From Nitrospira sp. (GTDB taxonomy: Bacteria > Nitrospirota > Nitrospiria > Nitrospirales > Nitrospiraceae): DNA of 64,000 nt. Of the stretch, positions 51,713-60,820 are shown piece by piece (the stretch's first letter is position 1; each line of letters starts with the position of its first letter). The DNA lies in assembly GCA_016873495.1 (NCBI GenBank), contig VGXC01000009.1, forward strand, positions 1-64,000, written 5' to 3'. The translations under genes and the position numbers were made by a program. The notes under the pieces are model-generated. The model had not been told where the DNA came from and made no database searches. It saw only the letters and a program-made list of their open reading frames with translations.

Positions 51713-52822
51713 TTAGGCCGCCGGCCTGTTTGCCTGCGCCACCCAGCCGGCCGCGGCGTGGAGTTTGGTGATGTCGATGTCCGTCAGATCGCCTTGCTTC
51801 AACATCTCGATTACGCCTTGCCGGCTGTACCGCACTTCGATGGGCGCACCGAGACGATCCAACAAATCGCCGTGGACGGAAAAGGGCGAGGTGCCGAAGT
51901 TGAAGGGCATCGCGTCGGCGATGGGCCGGGTCGCGCGGAACCGACTCATCGCATGCGCGGGCCACGAAAACAGCAGCACCACGAGAGGCGAGAGGAGCCA
52001 GCAGAGGCCGCTCAACAGGGTCGTCGGGAGTTTGATCGTCAGCCGACGGACGGCCGTGACCGGCTTCAAGGGCCAGCGCTTCCACGGATTGTCCTCGTGA
52101 TCTTCATAAAGGTAGAGCGAGAGCCGGCCGTTCGGTTTCAGGACGCGGACCAACTCGCGCAGCCCCTGATCCGGATCGGTGGTATGGTGCAGGACGCCGA
52201 AGGAGTAGACGAAGTCGCACGACCCGTCTCGCAGAGGCACGGCCAGCACCGATCCTCTTATCACGTGCACGTTCGGCAGCCCTTCTGTCCGTTTGTAGGT
52301 CTGATACACGCCTTCGCTCAGGTCCAAACTGATCAACTCGACATCGGGATGCCGTCCGGCCATCCGTGCGGTGTCCGCACCGGTCCCTGAACCGGCTTCG
52401 AGTCCGATCGCGCCCCGCACGACAGGAGCCTTGAGGGCCCGCTCCATGGGATCGAGGTGGTTCAGGCCGGAGTCAGATGCCGGATACAACTGGTTCCAGA
52501 GGTGGCTGTAGACCTGGACCGTGGCCGCCGTCCGCTCGTCGGCATCCGGGGCCTGGGCGAACAACCAGGGCACGCCGCCCAAAATCGGATAGGTCGCGTG
52601 ACAGTCCGCGCAGGTCAAGGAGCCCGAGATGATCTCCACACCGGCGCACTCCTCGCAGGCCGCCGTGTCGGCGCCGAGCGCCGTTCCCATCCGGGCGCAC
52701 CGCTCCCGGCAGACGAATCGGCGATCGCCGATCAGCGGCGCGGGGCGGGTCTCCTGCACGGTCACCGCAAGCCCTCCCTCGCACCGCACGCAACGCAACA
52801 ATTCGACGAGCCGATACTTCAT
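51713..52822 (-). CDS. Methyltransferase with zinc ribbon and C-terminal membrane segment
   Basis: 369 aa. N-terminal Cys pairs (Cys11-Cys14, CEEC, CADC) form a zinc ribbon ending PILGGVPWLF. Motif I is GLEAGSGTGADTARMAG. FVYSFGVLHHTTDPDQGLREL is motif IV. After the methyltransferase domain there is a hydrophobic stretch of about 30 residues (LLSGLCWLLSPLVVLLFSW) that could anchor it to the membrane. The same plan occurs in the gene at 57048-58328. The acceptor may be lipid-linked. ATG at 52822 with AAGGG upstream. Confidence 0.8.
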   Translation of the reverse strand: MKYRLVELLRCVRCEGGLAVTVQETRPAPLIGDRRFVCRERCARMGTALGADTAACEECAGVEIISGSLTCADCHATYPILGGVPWLFAQAPDADERTAATVQVYSHLWNQLYPASDSGLNHLDPMERALKAPVVRGAIGLEAGSGTGADTARMAGRHPDVELISLDLSEGVYQTYKRTEGLPNVHVIRGSVLAVPLRDGSCDFVYSFGVLHHTTDPDQGLRELVRVLKPNGRLSLYLYEDHEDNPWKRWPLKPVTAVRRLTIKLPTTLLSGLCWLLSPLVVLLFSWPAHAMSRFRATRPIADAMPFNFGTSPFSVHGDLLDRLGAPIEVRYSRQGVIEMLKQGDLTDIDITKLHAAAGWVAQANRPAA

Positions 52823-52831
52823 CGGAATCCC

Positions 52832-54751
52832 TTAGGCATGCACGGCCAGGTTCGCGGCGGCGGCTTCAGCGGCCTGACGACGCATGAGGCGCAGCCACAC
52901 TTCGAACGTCAGCAGGGTCCACAGCCGCAACCCGTGATCTCGCAGACCGGCGACATGTTCCTGCACCAAGCCTTCCACATAGGAAGGCTGGCAATAGTCG
53001 TGACATAAGGCCTGGGACGACAAGAGATGATCGCGCAGATAGTCCCGGAGATCCGTCCGGAACCACGCGCCCAGCGGGACGCCGAACCCCTTCTTCCCGC
53101 GTGTCAAGATTTCGGGCGGCAACAGATCGGCAAAGGCGGCCTTGAGAAGATATTTCGTCGTCCGGCCTCGAACCTTGTAGGTATCGGGCAACCCGGCGAC
53201 ATATTCCGCGAGATGGTGGTCCAAAAACGGCGATCGCCCTTCCAGGCTGTGCGCCATTGCGCATCGATCGGCCTTCACCAGCAGATCGTCCGGCAGGTAC
53301 GTCATGAAGTTCACATACAGCACCTTCGCCAGGGCCGAGTACGCATCGGTGCGCGCCAGCAACTCGGCGGGATAGTCCGCGGGCTGCACCGCGATCCCTT
53401 GCATGATCTCGGGACGGAGCAGCCGATCGAGATCTCGATCGAAGATGGAGATCCATCCCCGCAGACGGGTGAACAGCGGGTTGGCAGCCACCCGGAAGAA
53501 GCGCTGCGCGCGCCGCAGCCAATGGTGGTAGGTTTTCGGCTCGGGCAGCGCGCGCAACGCCCCGTCCAGGGCCTGCACCAATCCACGCGGCAGCCGCTCG
53601 GCCGCCAGGCACGCTTGGAAACGGAGATAGCCGGCGAAGACTTCGTCGCCGCCGTCGCCGTTCAGTGCCACCGTCACATGCTCGCGGGTGAGCCGTGACA
53701 CGATGGAGGTCGGAATGGCCGACGCGTCGCCGAAGGGACCGTCGTGGTGCCAAACCAGCGTTTCGATCAAGTCGATGGCCTTGGGCTCGACGACGAATTC
53801 GTGATGATCCGTCTGAAAATGCTTCGCGACGACCCGGGCAAAGGGCGTTTCGTCCAACGACGGATCGCCGGTGAACCCGATGCTGAACGTCTTGACCGGT
53901 CGATTCAACAGGCGGCTCATGACGCCGACCACGATACTGGAGTCGATGCCTCCGCTGAGGAACGCGCCGAGCGGCACGTCGGCCATCAAGCGTTTACGGA
54001 CGGCATCGGTCACAAGCGACCGGACCCGTTCCCGCGCGTCCGCTTCGGTCGGCGCGGCGCCAGCCGGCGGCGTAAACGACAAGTCCCAGTACCGGCGAGG
54101 CGGCATAGGCCTCCCGGCTTCCACCGTCATCGTATGCGCGGGAGGCAATTGGGCAATACCCCGATAGAATGTCGTGCCTTGGGGCGCATACCCGAACATG
54201 AAGTAGTGTGGGATGACCTCGGCCGCCGGCGCGCCCTCCATCTCAGGATGACGCAAGAGCGCCTTGACTTCCGAGGCAAACACAAAGGCGTCGTCGACGC
54301 GTGCGTAGTACAGCGGCTTTTTGCCGGCGCGATCCCGCGCCAAGAAGAGGCGCTGCCGGGGCTGGTCCCAGATCGCGAAGGCGAACATGCCGTCCAACCG
54401 CTCCACGCACCGTTCCCCCATCGCTTCGTACAGATGCAGGAGCGCTTCCGTGTCCGATTGGGACCGGAACCGATAGCCGCGGCCTTCCAACTCCGGCCGC
54501 AATTCGCGGTAGTTGTAGATCTCGCCGTTGAACACGATCCAGATCGAGCCGTCGTGGTTCGCCATCGGCTGCGCGGCGGCTTCGGATAGATCGATGATCT
54601 TCAACCGTTGATGGCCCAAGGCCACCGGCCCGTCCGCATGGAACCCTGACGCGTCGGGCCCGCGATGACGCAAAGCTCGCGTCATCGTACGGATGAGCTG
54701 CGGCGAGGCGGCCGCCCCGTCCAATCGGACGATGCCGGCTATGCCGCACAT
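52832..54751 (-). CDS. Asparagine synthetase-like amidotransferase (AsnB family)
   Basis: 639 aa. N-terminal class II glutaminase domain with Cys2 (MCGIAGIV), RHRGPDASG and NGEIYNYRELR. C-terminal ATP-pyrophosphatase domain with SGGIDSS (266-272), GDGGDEVFAGY and MAHSLEGRSPFLDH. The full-length AsnB plan is intact. In exopolysaccharide loci such genes are thought to amidate uronic acids or other carboxyl groups of the glycan. It provides a glutamine-dependent ammonia source in a locus that lacks HisH. The ATG at 54751 overlaps the GT4 gene end by 13 bases. Confidence 0.9.
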   Translation of the reverse strand: MCGIAGIVRLDGAAASPQLIRTMTRALRHRGPDASGFHADGPVALGHQRLKIIDLSEAAAQPMANHDGSIWIVFNGEIYNYRELRPELEGRGYRFRSQSDTEALLHLYEAMGERCVERLDGMFAFAIWDQPRQRLFLARDRAGKKPLYYARVDDAFVFASEVKALLRHPEMEGAPAAEVIPHYFMFGYAPQGTTFYRGIAQLPPAHTMTVEAGRPMPPRRYWDLSFTPPAGAAPTEADARERVRSLVTDAVRKRLMADVPLGAFLSGGIDSSIVVGVMSRLLNRPVKTFSIGFTGDPSLDETPFARVVAKHFQTDHHEFVVEPKAIDLIETLVWHHDGPFGDASAIPTSIVSRLTREHVTVALNGDGGDEVFAGYLRFQACLAAERLPRGLVQALDGALRALPEPKTYHHWLRRAQRFFRVAANPLFTRLRGWISIFDRDLDRLLRPEIMQGIAVQPADYPAELLARTDAYSALAKVLYVNFMTYLPDDLLVKADRCAMAHSLEGRSPFLDHHLAEYVAGLPDTYKVRGRTTKYLLKAAFADLLPPEILTRGKKGFGVPLGAWFRTDLRDYLRDHLLSSQALCHDYCQPSYVEGLVQEHVAGLRDHGLRLWTLLTFEVWLRLMRRQAAEAAAANLAVHA

Positions 54752-55836
54752 GCCGCGCGATCCCTCTCCGTCATCCGCAAAATCTCCACCAGGCGAGGCG
54801 CCTGGACCTCCGCCGAATAGCGCGCTTCGACCGTCCGCCGTCCTTCCTTGGCAAACCGGGCGCGCAACGATTCGTCGCGGATCAGTCGCGTCAATTTATC
54901 CACCCATTCCTCCGGGGTCGACGCTAAAAAGCCGTTGTGTCCGTCTTGAATGATGTCTCCGTTCACCCCGACGGGCGACGCGATGGTCGGCACGCCCAGC
55001 GCCATGTATTGCAGCGCTTTCAAGCCACACTTGCCCTTGGACCAGTCGTCGTCGGGCAAGGGCATGATCCCGACGTCGAAGGTCTTGATGTCGTCCGTTT
55101 CCGTCTTGGCGCTCCATGGTCGAGCAGTCACGTCGACGCCCTCGATCGTCGTGTCGGGCGCGCCGACGACCTGCAACCGGAAGTCCATGGTCTTGGCGAG
55201 CGCCTGCAACGGACCGGCCAAGGTCTTCAGGTGCTTGGCCGTGGTCAGGCTGCCGCTCCACCCGATCACGGGACGCCCCGCGATCCGCATCGACTCTTTG
55301 GGCCGATACTGCTTCGTGTCGATCGTGGTGGGGACGACGGAGACGCGGGGCGTGTGGCGATGCGCCCAGGCGGCCAAGTAGGGATTGCCCACCGTCACGT
55401 GCGCGCTCAACCGGCAAATTTCCGCCGTCTTCTGCGGCCACTTCAGCCAGGCCACATGTTTATTGGCGTCGCTGACGTCGGGCAGAAAAATCGAATCGTC
55501 GAAGTCGTACACGAACGGAATCCCGCGCCGGGCGAGCGCCCGTTCCAAGAACGGCGGGCCGATCGGGAGCAATTGCCGGAACAAGAACACCGCATCGTGC
55601 GACGGCCGCAAAGTCTTGACAAACCGGATCTGCCGTCCGATGCACGACAGCAGCGCGAGGATCTTCCGGCCGTAGGCGCCTTTGGCGTACATCACGCGCT
55701 TGAGCTCGGGCGACTCGAACACGGCATAGTCGAAGCGATGGCCTTGCGGCTCAAGCTCACGCACCCATTGCTCGATCCGGAACCGCTGTCCCGGCACCGT
55801 ATCGTACAGATAGGGCATCAACACCAAGACGTTCAT
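54739..55836 (-). CDS. GT4 family glycosyltransferase
   Basis: 365 aa GT-B enzyme. MNVLVLMPYLYDTVPGQRFRIEQW and FVYDFDDSIFLPD at the N-terminal half; VIGWSGSLTTAKHLKTLAGP, FDVGIMPLPDDDWSKGKCGLKALQYMALGVPTIAS in the donor half, which includes the conserved E/K-type acidic block (GLKALQYMALG). The acceptor is unknown. Start at ATG 55836, overlapping the epimerase stop as ATGA. The longer frame to 56676 is rejected. Confidence 0.87.
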   Translation of the reverse strand: MNVLVLMPYLYDTVPGQRFRIEQWVRELEPQGHRFDYAVFESPELKRVMYAKGAYGRKILALLSCIGRQIRFVKTLRPSHDAVFLFRQLLPIGPPFLERALARRGIPFVYDFDDSIFLPDVSDANKHVAWLKWPQKTAEICRLSAHVTVGNPYLAAWAHRHTPRVSVVPTTIDTKQYRPKESMRIAGRPVIGWSGSLTTAKHLKTLAGPLQALAKTMDFRLQVVGAPDTTIEGVDVTARPWSAKTETDDIKTFDVGIMPLPDDDWSKGKCGLKALQYMALGVPTIASPVGVNGDIIQDGHNGFLASTPEEWVDKLTRLIRDESLRARFAKEGRRTVEARYSAEVQAPRLVEILRMTERDRAACAA

Positions 55837-56972
55837 ACGATCAGCTTCTTCTCCGACAACTCCTGGTAACATTGTTCGACACGATCGACCGGCTTGACTC
55901 CCGACTCGACCGACCAGCGGACCAGATCGCGCAGTCCTTCCTCCAGCTTGACCTGCGGCTCCCACCCCAGCAAACGCGTGGCCAGGGACGGGTCGGAGTA
56001 GCAGTGCCGAATATCGCCGGCCCGAAACTTCCCCGCGATGGTCGGCGCGATGGACACGTTCAAAATGCCGGCGAGCATCTGGTAGACCTGCAACACCGAC
56101 ACGGACCGTCCGCACCCGACGTTCATCGCCTGATAGTCCCCGCCCGGCGTCGTCAGCGCCAGGACGTTGGCTCGCGCGATGTCCCGCACGTGGATGAAGT
56201 CCCGGCTTTGCCCGCCGTCTTCGAAGATGATCGGCGGCTTCCCGTTCATCAGCCGCGACATGAAGATGGCTCCGACGCCCGTATAGGGATTGTTCAACGA
56301 CTGCCGAGGCCCGTAGATGTTGAAATAGCGCAGCGCGACGCTCGGCAATTGGTAGGCCTTGCCGAAGCAGAGCACCAATTCCTCCTGCGTTTTCTTGCCG
56401 ATCGCATAGATGGAGGTCGGGACCAGCGGCTTCGTTTCGCCGGTCGGGAGCGGCGTCACGAAGGCCGCACAGCGCGTGCAGCGGATCTCCCACTTGCCGG
56501 CCGACAGGTCTTCGGCCTGCCGCGTTTGCGGATAGACCTCCCCGCAGGTCCGGCAGGCATAGGTCCCTTCGCCGTAAATGCTCATGGACGAAGCGACGAC
56601 GAGTTTGCGGACGGCCGTCTTCGTGTTGACCAGCACGTCCAAGACCTGCGCGGTCCCGACTTCGTTGACCGAACAATAATGATAGGGCTGATACATGGAC
56701 TGCCCCACGCCTACCGCCGCGGCCAAATGCAGCACGGCCTCGACGCCGGCCATGGCCGGCGTCAACACCGCCGCATCGCGGACATCGCCCCGGATGAAGC
56801 GTAAGCGGGCGTTCCGCTCGTGGGCCGCCAAATTCGGCGGGGACCCGCTCACGGTGCCGTGAACCTGCGGATCCAAGTTGTCCACGACGACGACCTCGTG
56901 GCCCTGTTCCAACAAGAGATCCACCGTATGCGACCCCACAAACCCCGCTCCGCCGGTCACCAAGATTTTCAT
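55833..56972 (-). CDS. NDP-sugar epimerase/dehydratase with CxxC insertion
   Basis: 379 aa extended SDR. LVTGGAGFVGSHTVDLL (4-20), HLAAAVGVGQSMYQP, SSMSIYGEG (129-136) and YAIGK (catalytic YxxxK 189-193) are complete. Between SIYGEG and the catalytic Tyr lies an insertion with two Cys pairs (Cys140/Cys143 ACRTCG, Cys165/Cys168 RCTRC), a possible zinc knuckle. Similar Cys-rich inserts occur in a subset of UDP-glucose 4-epimerase-like proteins. ATG at 56972, long spacing (75 bases) to the methyltransferase end. Coupled to the GT4 gene by ATGA. Confidence 0.85.
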   Translation of the reverse strand: MKILVTGGAGFVGSHTVDLLLEQGHEVVVVDNLDPQVHGTVSGSPPNLAAHERNARLRFIRGDVRDAAVLTPAMAGVEAVLHLAAAVGVGQSMYQPYHYCSVNEVGTAQVLDVLVNTKTAVRKLVVASSMSIYGEGTYACRTCGEVYPQTRQAEDLSAGKWEIRCTRCAAFVTPLPTGETKPLVPTSIYAIGKKTQEELVLCFGKAYQLPSVALRYFNIYGPRQSLNNPYTGVGAIFMSRLMNGKPPIIFEDGGQSRDFIHVRDIARANVLALTTPGGDYQAMNVGCGRSVSVLQVYQMLAGILNVSIAPTIAGKFRAGDIRHCYSDPSLATRLLGWEPQVKLEEGLRDLVRWSVESGVKPVDRVEQCYQELSEKKLIV

Positions 56973-57047
56973 GTTCCGCGTCTTTCCCTCATCCCCGGTC
57001 TCCCTCCGATCCCTGCCAGCGGGACCGGAACGCCGGTTGCTAAATGA

Positions 57048-58328
57048 CTACGTCCGGGAGCGCTGACAGCTCCCTCGTGCTCCGTGGGTCATCATCGGAC
57101 CTGCGCCACCGGGGGAAACCGCACGCGCCCGATCACGCCCAGAACCCTCGGACGGCGCCGCAGCGGCTCGCACACCCGATACTTTCCAGTAGGGCGTCGT
57201 ATCGGAAAACCGGACGGATTCGAGATCGGCGGCGGCGAGCATCGCCTCCAACTCGGCACGGCTGTACCGAAACTCCACCGCCGTCGCGAACCGATCGACA
57301 CTGTCGTTGAAGAGGATGCGAAAGGACTTCCCTCCATAAAATTCATAGAGGGGCACCTGTCTAGCGACCTGCGGCAAGCCGATCGCCCGCAACAGGGTGC
57401 CGAGCAGAATCAACGGCCAGTAGACGGTCACCGCGAGGACGAAGCAGAGCCAGCGGGCAAACCAATGTGGCAGCCGAGCGATCACCCGCCTCACGCCCGA
57501 TACGAGAGGCAGCAAGGCACGATAGAAGGCCGGCCGATTATCCAGGGCGTAATAAAAGTAGCCCAAGAACGTTCCCCCGGGCTTGAGATGCCGGGCGACT
57601 TCGACCAATCCGACTTTCGGATCCGGTAGATGATGCAGGACGCCCAGCGAATAGATGAGATCGAACGTCGCGGGGAGGAACGGCGGCCGGTGGACATCGG
57701 CCTGCACCACGTGGCTGTTCGGCAGCCCGTCGAGCGACCGGACCGCCACATCGACCGAAGCCGAGAGGTCGAGGGCGATCAACGTCCCGCCCCGCGCCGC
57801 GGCGTAACGGGCCCACCGACCCATGCCGCAGCCGGCGTCGAGCGTGAGGCCGGAAAAATGGGAGTCCGCGAGCATATCGAAATAGGCACGCGCGATGGGC
57901 TCGTAATCCGGGAGTGTCTCGGAAAAATAGAGCCATTCCTCTCCGAACGCTTGGGCCGTCCGGCGCTGCTGTTCCGTGAAGGCCGTCGCATCCGGTTTGA
58001 TTGTCCGTCCATGCGACGTGATCCAGCTTTCCGGCAAATCGGCTACCAACGATAGGCAGGCATCGTCCAAAATGCGGGGGACGCCGCGTATGACCGGATG
58101 TGCCGGCCCGCCCTCCGCCTGGATCGTCCCTTCCAGCACATCCTCGGAGAGACAACGGCGGCAGGTGTCTGCGTCGATGCCTTCGGCCACCGTGCCGAAG
58201 CGGCCGCACCAGCGCCGGCAGCGGGTCCAGCCGTCCGGCGCAGCCGAGTTCGTCCGCACCGATTCGATCACCCGCATCGGACGTCGGGACTCAGGATCGA
58301 CCACATGATCGAGTAACGAATAGCGCAT
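57048..58328 (-). CDS. Methyltransferase with degenerate zinc ribbon and membrane segment
   Basis: 426 aa. An N-terminal ribbon-like part (Cys37-Cys41, Cys56-Cys59, then HPVIRGVPRIL) precedes motif I TLDAGCGMGRWARYAAARG and LIYSLGVLHHLPDPK. After the methyltransferase domain come hydrophobic helices (WFARWLCFVLAVTVYWPLIL) and a variable tail. Together with 51713-52822 it forms a pair with the same plan. The last ~40 residues are low-complexity and charged, as if the frame extends past the true end of the fold. ATG at 58328, 11 bases after the GT4 stop. Confidence 0.75.
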   Translation of the reverse strand: MRYSLLDHVVDPESRRPMRVIESVRTNSAAPDGWTRCRRWCGRFGTVAEGIDADTCRRCLSEDVLEGTIQAEGGPAHPVIRGVPRILDDACLSLVADLPESWITSHGRTIKPDATAFTEQQRRTAQAFGEEWLYFSETLPDYEPIARAYFDMLADSHFSGLTLDAGCGMGRWARYAAARGGTLIALDLSASVDVAVRSLDGLPNSHVVQADVHRPPFLPATFDLIYSLGVLHHLPDPKVGLVEVARHLKPGGTFLGYFYYALDNRPAFYRALLPLVSGVRRVIARLPHWFARWLCFVLAVTVYWPLILLGTLLRAIGLPQVARQVPLYEFYGGKSFRILFNDSVDRFATAVEFRYSRAELEAMLAAADLESVRFSDTTPYWKVSGVRAAAAPSEGSGRDRARAVSPGGAGPMMTHGARGSCQRSRT

Positions 58329-58338
58329 AGGCCTTGCG

Positions 58339-59541
58339 TCAGGACGCCGCGCGGGTCTCGGCCAAGGTCCGGTACAGACTACGGTACGAGGGCCCGCCGA
58401 CGCCGGAGAGGGAAAATTCTTTCTCGGCGACGAGCCGACACCGCTCGCGGAGCGCCGGGCCTTCGGCCAGCAGCTCGAGGAGGCGGTGCAATCCCGCCCG
58501 AAACGACGCCGGCTCATGATCGGCCAGCACGACGCCGACACGATTGCCTTCCAACTGTTCCAGGCAATCGCCGATGCCCGGACTGGCCAACACGGGGAGC
58601 CCGCAGGACAAATATTCCCCGACCTTGGTCGGACTCGCCCCGCGCAGGGATCGGCGACCTTGCAGCAGCAGCACGCCGAAGCGTCCGCGAGCCAGCACCT
58701 CGGGAATCGACCGGTGTTCGGCGCGGGTAATCTCCACGTACGCGAGGTCTTCGCCCGCCGCGCACAGCGCCTCGCGCAAGGCGGCGGGATCGGTGTGGGT
58801 CACGACAAGCAGTGCAAGATCGGGGAGCAGCTTCCGCGCCTCGACGTAGCATCGCACCAAGAGGTGCAAGGCGTAGCGGGCGCCCAGCGACCCGCAATAG
58901 ACCATGGTCGGCGCGCCGGCTGGGAACTGCGGCGCCGGACGCGGGAAGCGATCCAAATCTACGCAGGTCGGAATGACCGTCGGCACGACGGCGGCATCGG
59001 GAGTCACGTCGCCCGCAAGCGTCCGCGTGAGGACCACCAACGCATCCGCGTCCTTCACCAACTTGGCTTCCGATCGCTTCACCAGCCGAAAGAGCAGTCC
59101 ATCGGGCGCCCACAGTCCCCCGTCCACATACTCATAGGCCATCTGGCCGCGCAGGTCGAAGATGAACCGGCGGCCCAGAAGTTTGGCGACCGGCCAGGCC
59201 ATGGCCGCGGAGATTTGCGACCGCGCATGTAAAACCTCAGCGCGATGCCGCAGGGCCAGCCACCAACTGACGACGTTCCCCACCGCCACGTCCCAGCAGG
59301 TGGACAGGACCGGGGGCTTCTTGTGATACCGCAGCCAGGTCCAGCGGATCCCCGCGCGATCGAGCTCGCCACGCAACGCGCGAATACGCTCCGGCTGCAA
59401 CTCGTTGCCGCGCTCGAAGGACAACACGGCCACCTCATGCCCGTCCTTGCGCAACTCCTTCAGGTAGGGCAGCACTTGGCTCTGCCCCAGGGAATCCAGC
59501 AAGCCGTTGTAAGAGACGAAGAGGGTGCGCACCGGCGTCAC
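58339..59541 (-). CDS. GT4 family glycosyltransferase
   Basis: 400 aa GT-B. TLFVSYNGLLDSLGQSQVLPYLKELRKDGHEV is the N-terminal acceptor half opening; RFIFDLRGQMAYEYVDGG the central region. VYCGSLGARYALHLLVRCYVEARKLL, LARGRFGVLLLQGRRSLRGASPTKVGEYLSCGLPVLAS hold the donor-binding motifs (TKVGEYLSCGLPV is the acidic block). Soluble, inner-face enzyme. Start is a GTG at 59541, 16 bases after the upstream stop; GTG three codons later is an alternative. Confidence 0.86.
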   Translation of the reverse strand: MTPVRTLFVSYNGLLDSLGQSQVLPYLKELRKDGHEVAVLSFERGNELQPERIRALRGELDRAGIRWTWLRYHKKPPVLSTCWDVAVGNVVSWWLALRHRAEVLHARSQISAAMAWPVAKLLGRRFIFDLRGQMAYEYVDGGLWAPDGLLFRLVKRSEAKLVKDADALVVLTRTLAGDVTPDAAVVPTVIPTCVDLDRFPRPAPQFPAGAPTMVYCGSLGARYALHLLVRCYVEARKLLPDLALLVVTHTDPAALREALCAAGEDLAYVEITRAEHRSIPEVLARGRFGVLLLQGRRSLRGASPTKVGEYLSCGLPVLASPGIGDCLEQLEGNRVGVVLADHEPASFRAGLHRLLELLAEGPALRERCRLVAEKEFSLSGVGGPSYRSLYRTLAETRAAS

Positions 59542-59556
59542 GTTAACGTGTCCGAC

Positions 59557-60792
59557 TCACAGATAGTGCGGCAGAGGGATCGGGTGCAGAAACCGCCCTC
59601 CCCGATCCAGATAGGCTTTCTGCTGGCGGAGTATTTCGTCTGCAAAATTCCAGGCGCAGAGCAGCACGACGTCGGGCTGGCGGTCGAGCAAGGCTTGCGG
59701 CGCCAAGATGGGAATGTGCGTCCCGGGCGTCAACCGGCCCTGTTTCAGCTCGCTCTTGTCCACGATAAACTCGACCAGGTCCGGGCCGATGCCGCACCAT
59801 TGGAGCATGACTTGGCCTTTGGCCGCCGCGCCATAGGCCGCCACTCGTTTCCCCTGCCGGCGCAACGTCGTCAATTCCGCGACCAACGCCTCCCGTTGAC
59901 GGATGACTCGATCGGCGAAACCTCGCCAGGCTTCGAGCGTACCGACGCCGACCTCGGCTTCTCGTTGCATGATCCGGGACACGGATGCTTCCTCCGGCCG
60001 CCCCGCACCGGCAGGCTGGGCGAAGGCCAGCAGCGAGCCGCCGTGCATGCCGACCTCGCGCACGGCGAACAACTCCAGCCCGTGCATCGCGAACAGGCGG
60101 CGGAGGACCGTCACGGAAAAAAATCCCAAATGCTCGTGATAGACCTGGTCGTACTGCAACTCCGTGAACATCGGCAACACGTGGGGACATTCGACCACGG
60201 CGGCGCCGTCGTCTCGCAGAACGGCGCGCACCCCGTCGAGAAAATCGTGCAAGCCCGCGACATGGGCCAGGACGTGCCGCCCCAGAAACACATCGGCTCG
60301 TCCGTGTCGTGCCACGATCTCGCCCGCTGTCTGACGCGAGAAAAACGTAGGCCAAGTCTCGACGCCCCGCGCATTGGCCATGTCGGCGATATTCTCGGCC
60401 GGATCCACACCCAAGACGCGCCAGCCGGCTTTCTTGAACAGCGCGAGAATCGTGCCGTCGTTGCTGGCCGCCTCCACGATGAAGGGAGCCGCCTGCCGCC
60501 CGGACGGCAGCACGGCGCTAAGGGATGCGTTCAGCAGCCGGCCATGCTGGTGGACCGCATCGGACGTGCCGGTCACATAGAGATAGTTGCGAAACAGATC
60601 GGCCGGCGGGACTTCTTCGTTGATTTGGAGATGCCCGCAGGCCTGACACAGACACAGCGCCATCGGATAACGAGGCTCCATTGCCGCGGCCGCGGCGTCC
60701 GGCAAGTAAGAGTTGGCGAGCGCGACCGTCCCGAAATCCAACACGTCGGCCAACGGGGCGGCAGCGCACACACGGCAGGCCGTCACGCGCAT
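59557..60792 (-). CDS. TylC/NDP-sugar C-methyltransferase-type enzyme
   Basis: 411 aa with the three-part plan of sugar C-methyltransferases. First is a zinc-binding domain with Cys6/Cys9 and Cys49/Cys52 (CQACGHLQ). A class I methyltransferase follows (EAASNDGTILALFKKAGWRVLGVDPAENIA) with YHEHLGFFSVTVLRRLFAMHG. Last is the C-terminal domain AAYGAAAKGQVMLQWCG. The YHEH motif carries likely catalytic His/Tyr. Known members add a C-branch methyl to 4-keto NDP-sugars. A CDP-glucose dehydratase-like gene precedes it, so a CDP-linked branched deoxysugar is likely. ATG at 60792. Confidence 0.85.
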   Translation of the reverse strand: MRVTACRVCAAAPLADVLDFGTVALANSYLPDAAAAAMEPRYPMALCLCQACGHLQINEEVPPADLFRNYLYVTGTSDAVHQHGRLLNASLSAVLPSGRQAAPFIVEAASNDGTILALFKKAGWRVLGVDPAENIADMANARGVETWPTFFSRQTAGEIVARHGRADVFLGRHVLAHVAGLHDFLDGVRAVLRDDGAAVVECPHVLPMFTELQYDQVYHEHLGFFSVTVLRRLFAMHGLELFAVREVGMHGGSLLAFAQPAGAGRPEEASVSRIMQREAEVGVGTLEAWRGFADRVIRQREALVAELTTLRRQGKRVAAYGAAAKGQVMLQWCGIGPDLVEFIVDKSELKQGRLTPGTHIPILAPQALLDRQPDVVLLCAWNFADEILRQQKAYLDRGGRFLHPIPLPHYL

Positions 60793-60820
60793 CTGTGGTC
60801 TCCGCGTGGCTTCAGCCGTC

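Noticed and set aside
10914-54751. Exosortase/PEP-CTERM exopolysaccharide locus
   Set aside because: FemAB, polysaccharide deacetylase, AsnB and Wza/Wzz are typical of that system, but no exosortase, PEP-CTERM protein or PrsK/PrsR-type regulator is seen in the window.
57024-57037. ACCGG-AACG-CCGGT hairpin between methyltransferase and epimerase genes
   Set aside because: Only a 5-bp stem, no T run, common in GC-rich spacers; not convincing as a terminator.
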